Source: Micropepsaceae bacterium
Lineage (GTDB): Bacteria; Pseudomonadota; Alphaproteobacteria; Micropepsales; Micropepsaceae
Assembly (NCBI GenBank): GCA_025450355.1
Contig: JANWHR010000082.1
Location: 1 to 12,798 of the forward strand
Length of the DNA stretch: 12,798 bases
Reading direction: 5' to 3'
Position 1 is the stretch's first letter, and the number at the start of each line of letters is the position of its first letter. This document shows positions 12,412-12,798 of this stretch, piece by piece. The notes below the pieces were generated by a model. The model saw only the letters and a list, made by a program, of their open reading frames with translations, was not told where the DNA came from and did no database searches. The translations under genes and the position numbers were made by a program.

Positions 12412-12798
12412 CTATTTCTGTTTTGCCACAGCGTCCTTGAGAATGCCGTCGTACCGCACCTGCATTGCCTGCAGCTTTTGTTGCATTTCGAGATATTTCT
12501 GTTGCAGGTCCTGGTTCTGCTGCCTGGCGTCGTCGTTCTGCGCTTCGAGCAGCGCGTAATTGGCCCGCAGATCGTCATACTGTTTGTGCATGGCATCGTT
12601 TTGCGCGCGGAACTGGGCCACGGTCTCCTGGTTCTTCTGCCGTTCCTGCTGGAATTGCGCCTGTTGGGCCTGAAACCGGTCGTCTTCGGACTTGTTGCAG
12701 TTGGCGATCACGCTGTTCAGCTGTTCCGTTGCGGCGTGGTCCTCGCTCAGATTGACTGCATCCGCTCCACTCGCCAAAGAAGCCGGCGCGGCCGCGCC
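12412..12798 (-). CDS. Glutamine-rich coiled-coil protein, 5' partial
   Basis: The frame stays open to the right edge, so the start is missing. The edge codons read GAAAPASLASGADA, which looks like the end of a signal peptide; the TTG at 12777 that opens the reading frame is not the real start. The visible 128 residues are very rich in Gln, Asp, Glu and Lys and form one long predicted helix (nt ~12700 back to 12450) with heptad-like patterns such as LRANYALLEAQNDDARQQNQ and LQQKYLEMQQKLQAM. A single Cys lies in NCNKSEDD. No family is recognised. Similar small exported coiled-coil proteins can be cell-envelope spacers or scaffolds, but nothing here assigns a role. It precedes paralogue B by 69 bases on the same strand. 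Confidence 0.72.
   Translation of the reverse strand, partial: GAAAPASLASGADAVNLSEDHAATEQLNSVIANCNKSEDDRFQAQQAQFQQERQKNQETVAQFRAQNDAMHKQYDDLRANYALLEAQNDDARQQNQDLQQKYLEMQQKLQAMQVRYDGILKDAVAKQK

Noticed and set aside
1..12798. CRISPR array, tRNA, rRNA, insertion sequence or phage remnant
   Set aside because: No regularly spaced repeats, cloverleaf, conserved rRNA blocks, transposase or integrase motifs, or terminal inverted repeats were seen; the two 18-base repeats are too few and too far apart for an array.

Overview
The window is a dense, GC-rich (roughly 60% by eye) bacterial stretch with 14 protein genes, two of them cut by the window edges. No rRNA, tRNA, CRISPR array, transposase or phage gene is visible. 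The family mix (IorB-type molybdenum hydroxylase, Tat-exported sulfatase, dienelactone hydrolase, GFA/CENP-V protein, ACS-family MFS transporter) and the GC-rich coding fit a free-living, metabolically versatile proteobacterium. An alphaproteobacterium is my first guess, but the sequence alone does not settle this.

Left part (1-5715). The 3' two-thirds of a molybdopterin-dependent hydroxylase large subunit runs rightward and is translationally coupled (TGATG overlap) to a secreted protein of an uncharacterised family. Facing it on the minus strand are three genes: a carboxypeptidase-regulatory / c-type haem / virginiamycin-B-lyase-like beta-propeller protein, an exported SRPBCC protein, and a Tat-exported isocitrate lyase/PEP mutase homologue whose active site is degenerate. 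A long hairpin (4002-4037) sits between the propeller gene and the other two.

Middle (5861-9936). A Tat-exported sulfatase (plus strand) converges on a minus-strand series. In transcription order this is an AHSA1-type SRPBCC protein, a Phd-type antitoxin, a PIN-domain (VapC) toxin, a GFA/CENP-V zinc protein and a Tat-exported dienelactone hydrolase. The toxin-antitoxin pair overlaps by 20 bases, and its downstream neighbours follow at 17 and 40 bases, so they may share its transcript.

Right part (10064-12798). An ACS-type organic-anion MFS transporter (plus strand) converges on a second member of the same uncharacterised secreted family. Upstream of that lies a glutamine-rich coiled-coil protein cut by the window end.

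The common theme is extracytoplasmic chemistry. Eight proteins carry, or very probably carry, an export signal, three of them with twin arginines. With the transporter and hydroxylase this suggests catabolism of an organic, possibly aromatic or sulfated, compound. No substrate can be named from sequence. The most unusual points are the paired uncharacterised secreted proteins, two enzyme homologues lacking canonical catalytic residues (a hydroxylase with His where Glu is expected, and the lyase homologue), the three-part haem/propeller protein, and an 18-base repeat shared by two intergenic hairpins.
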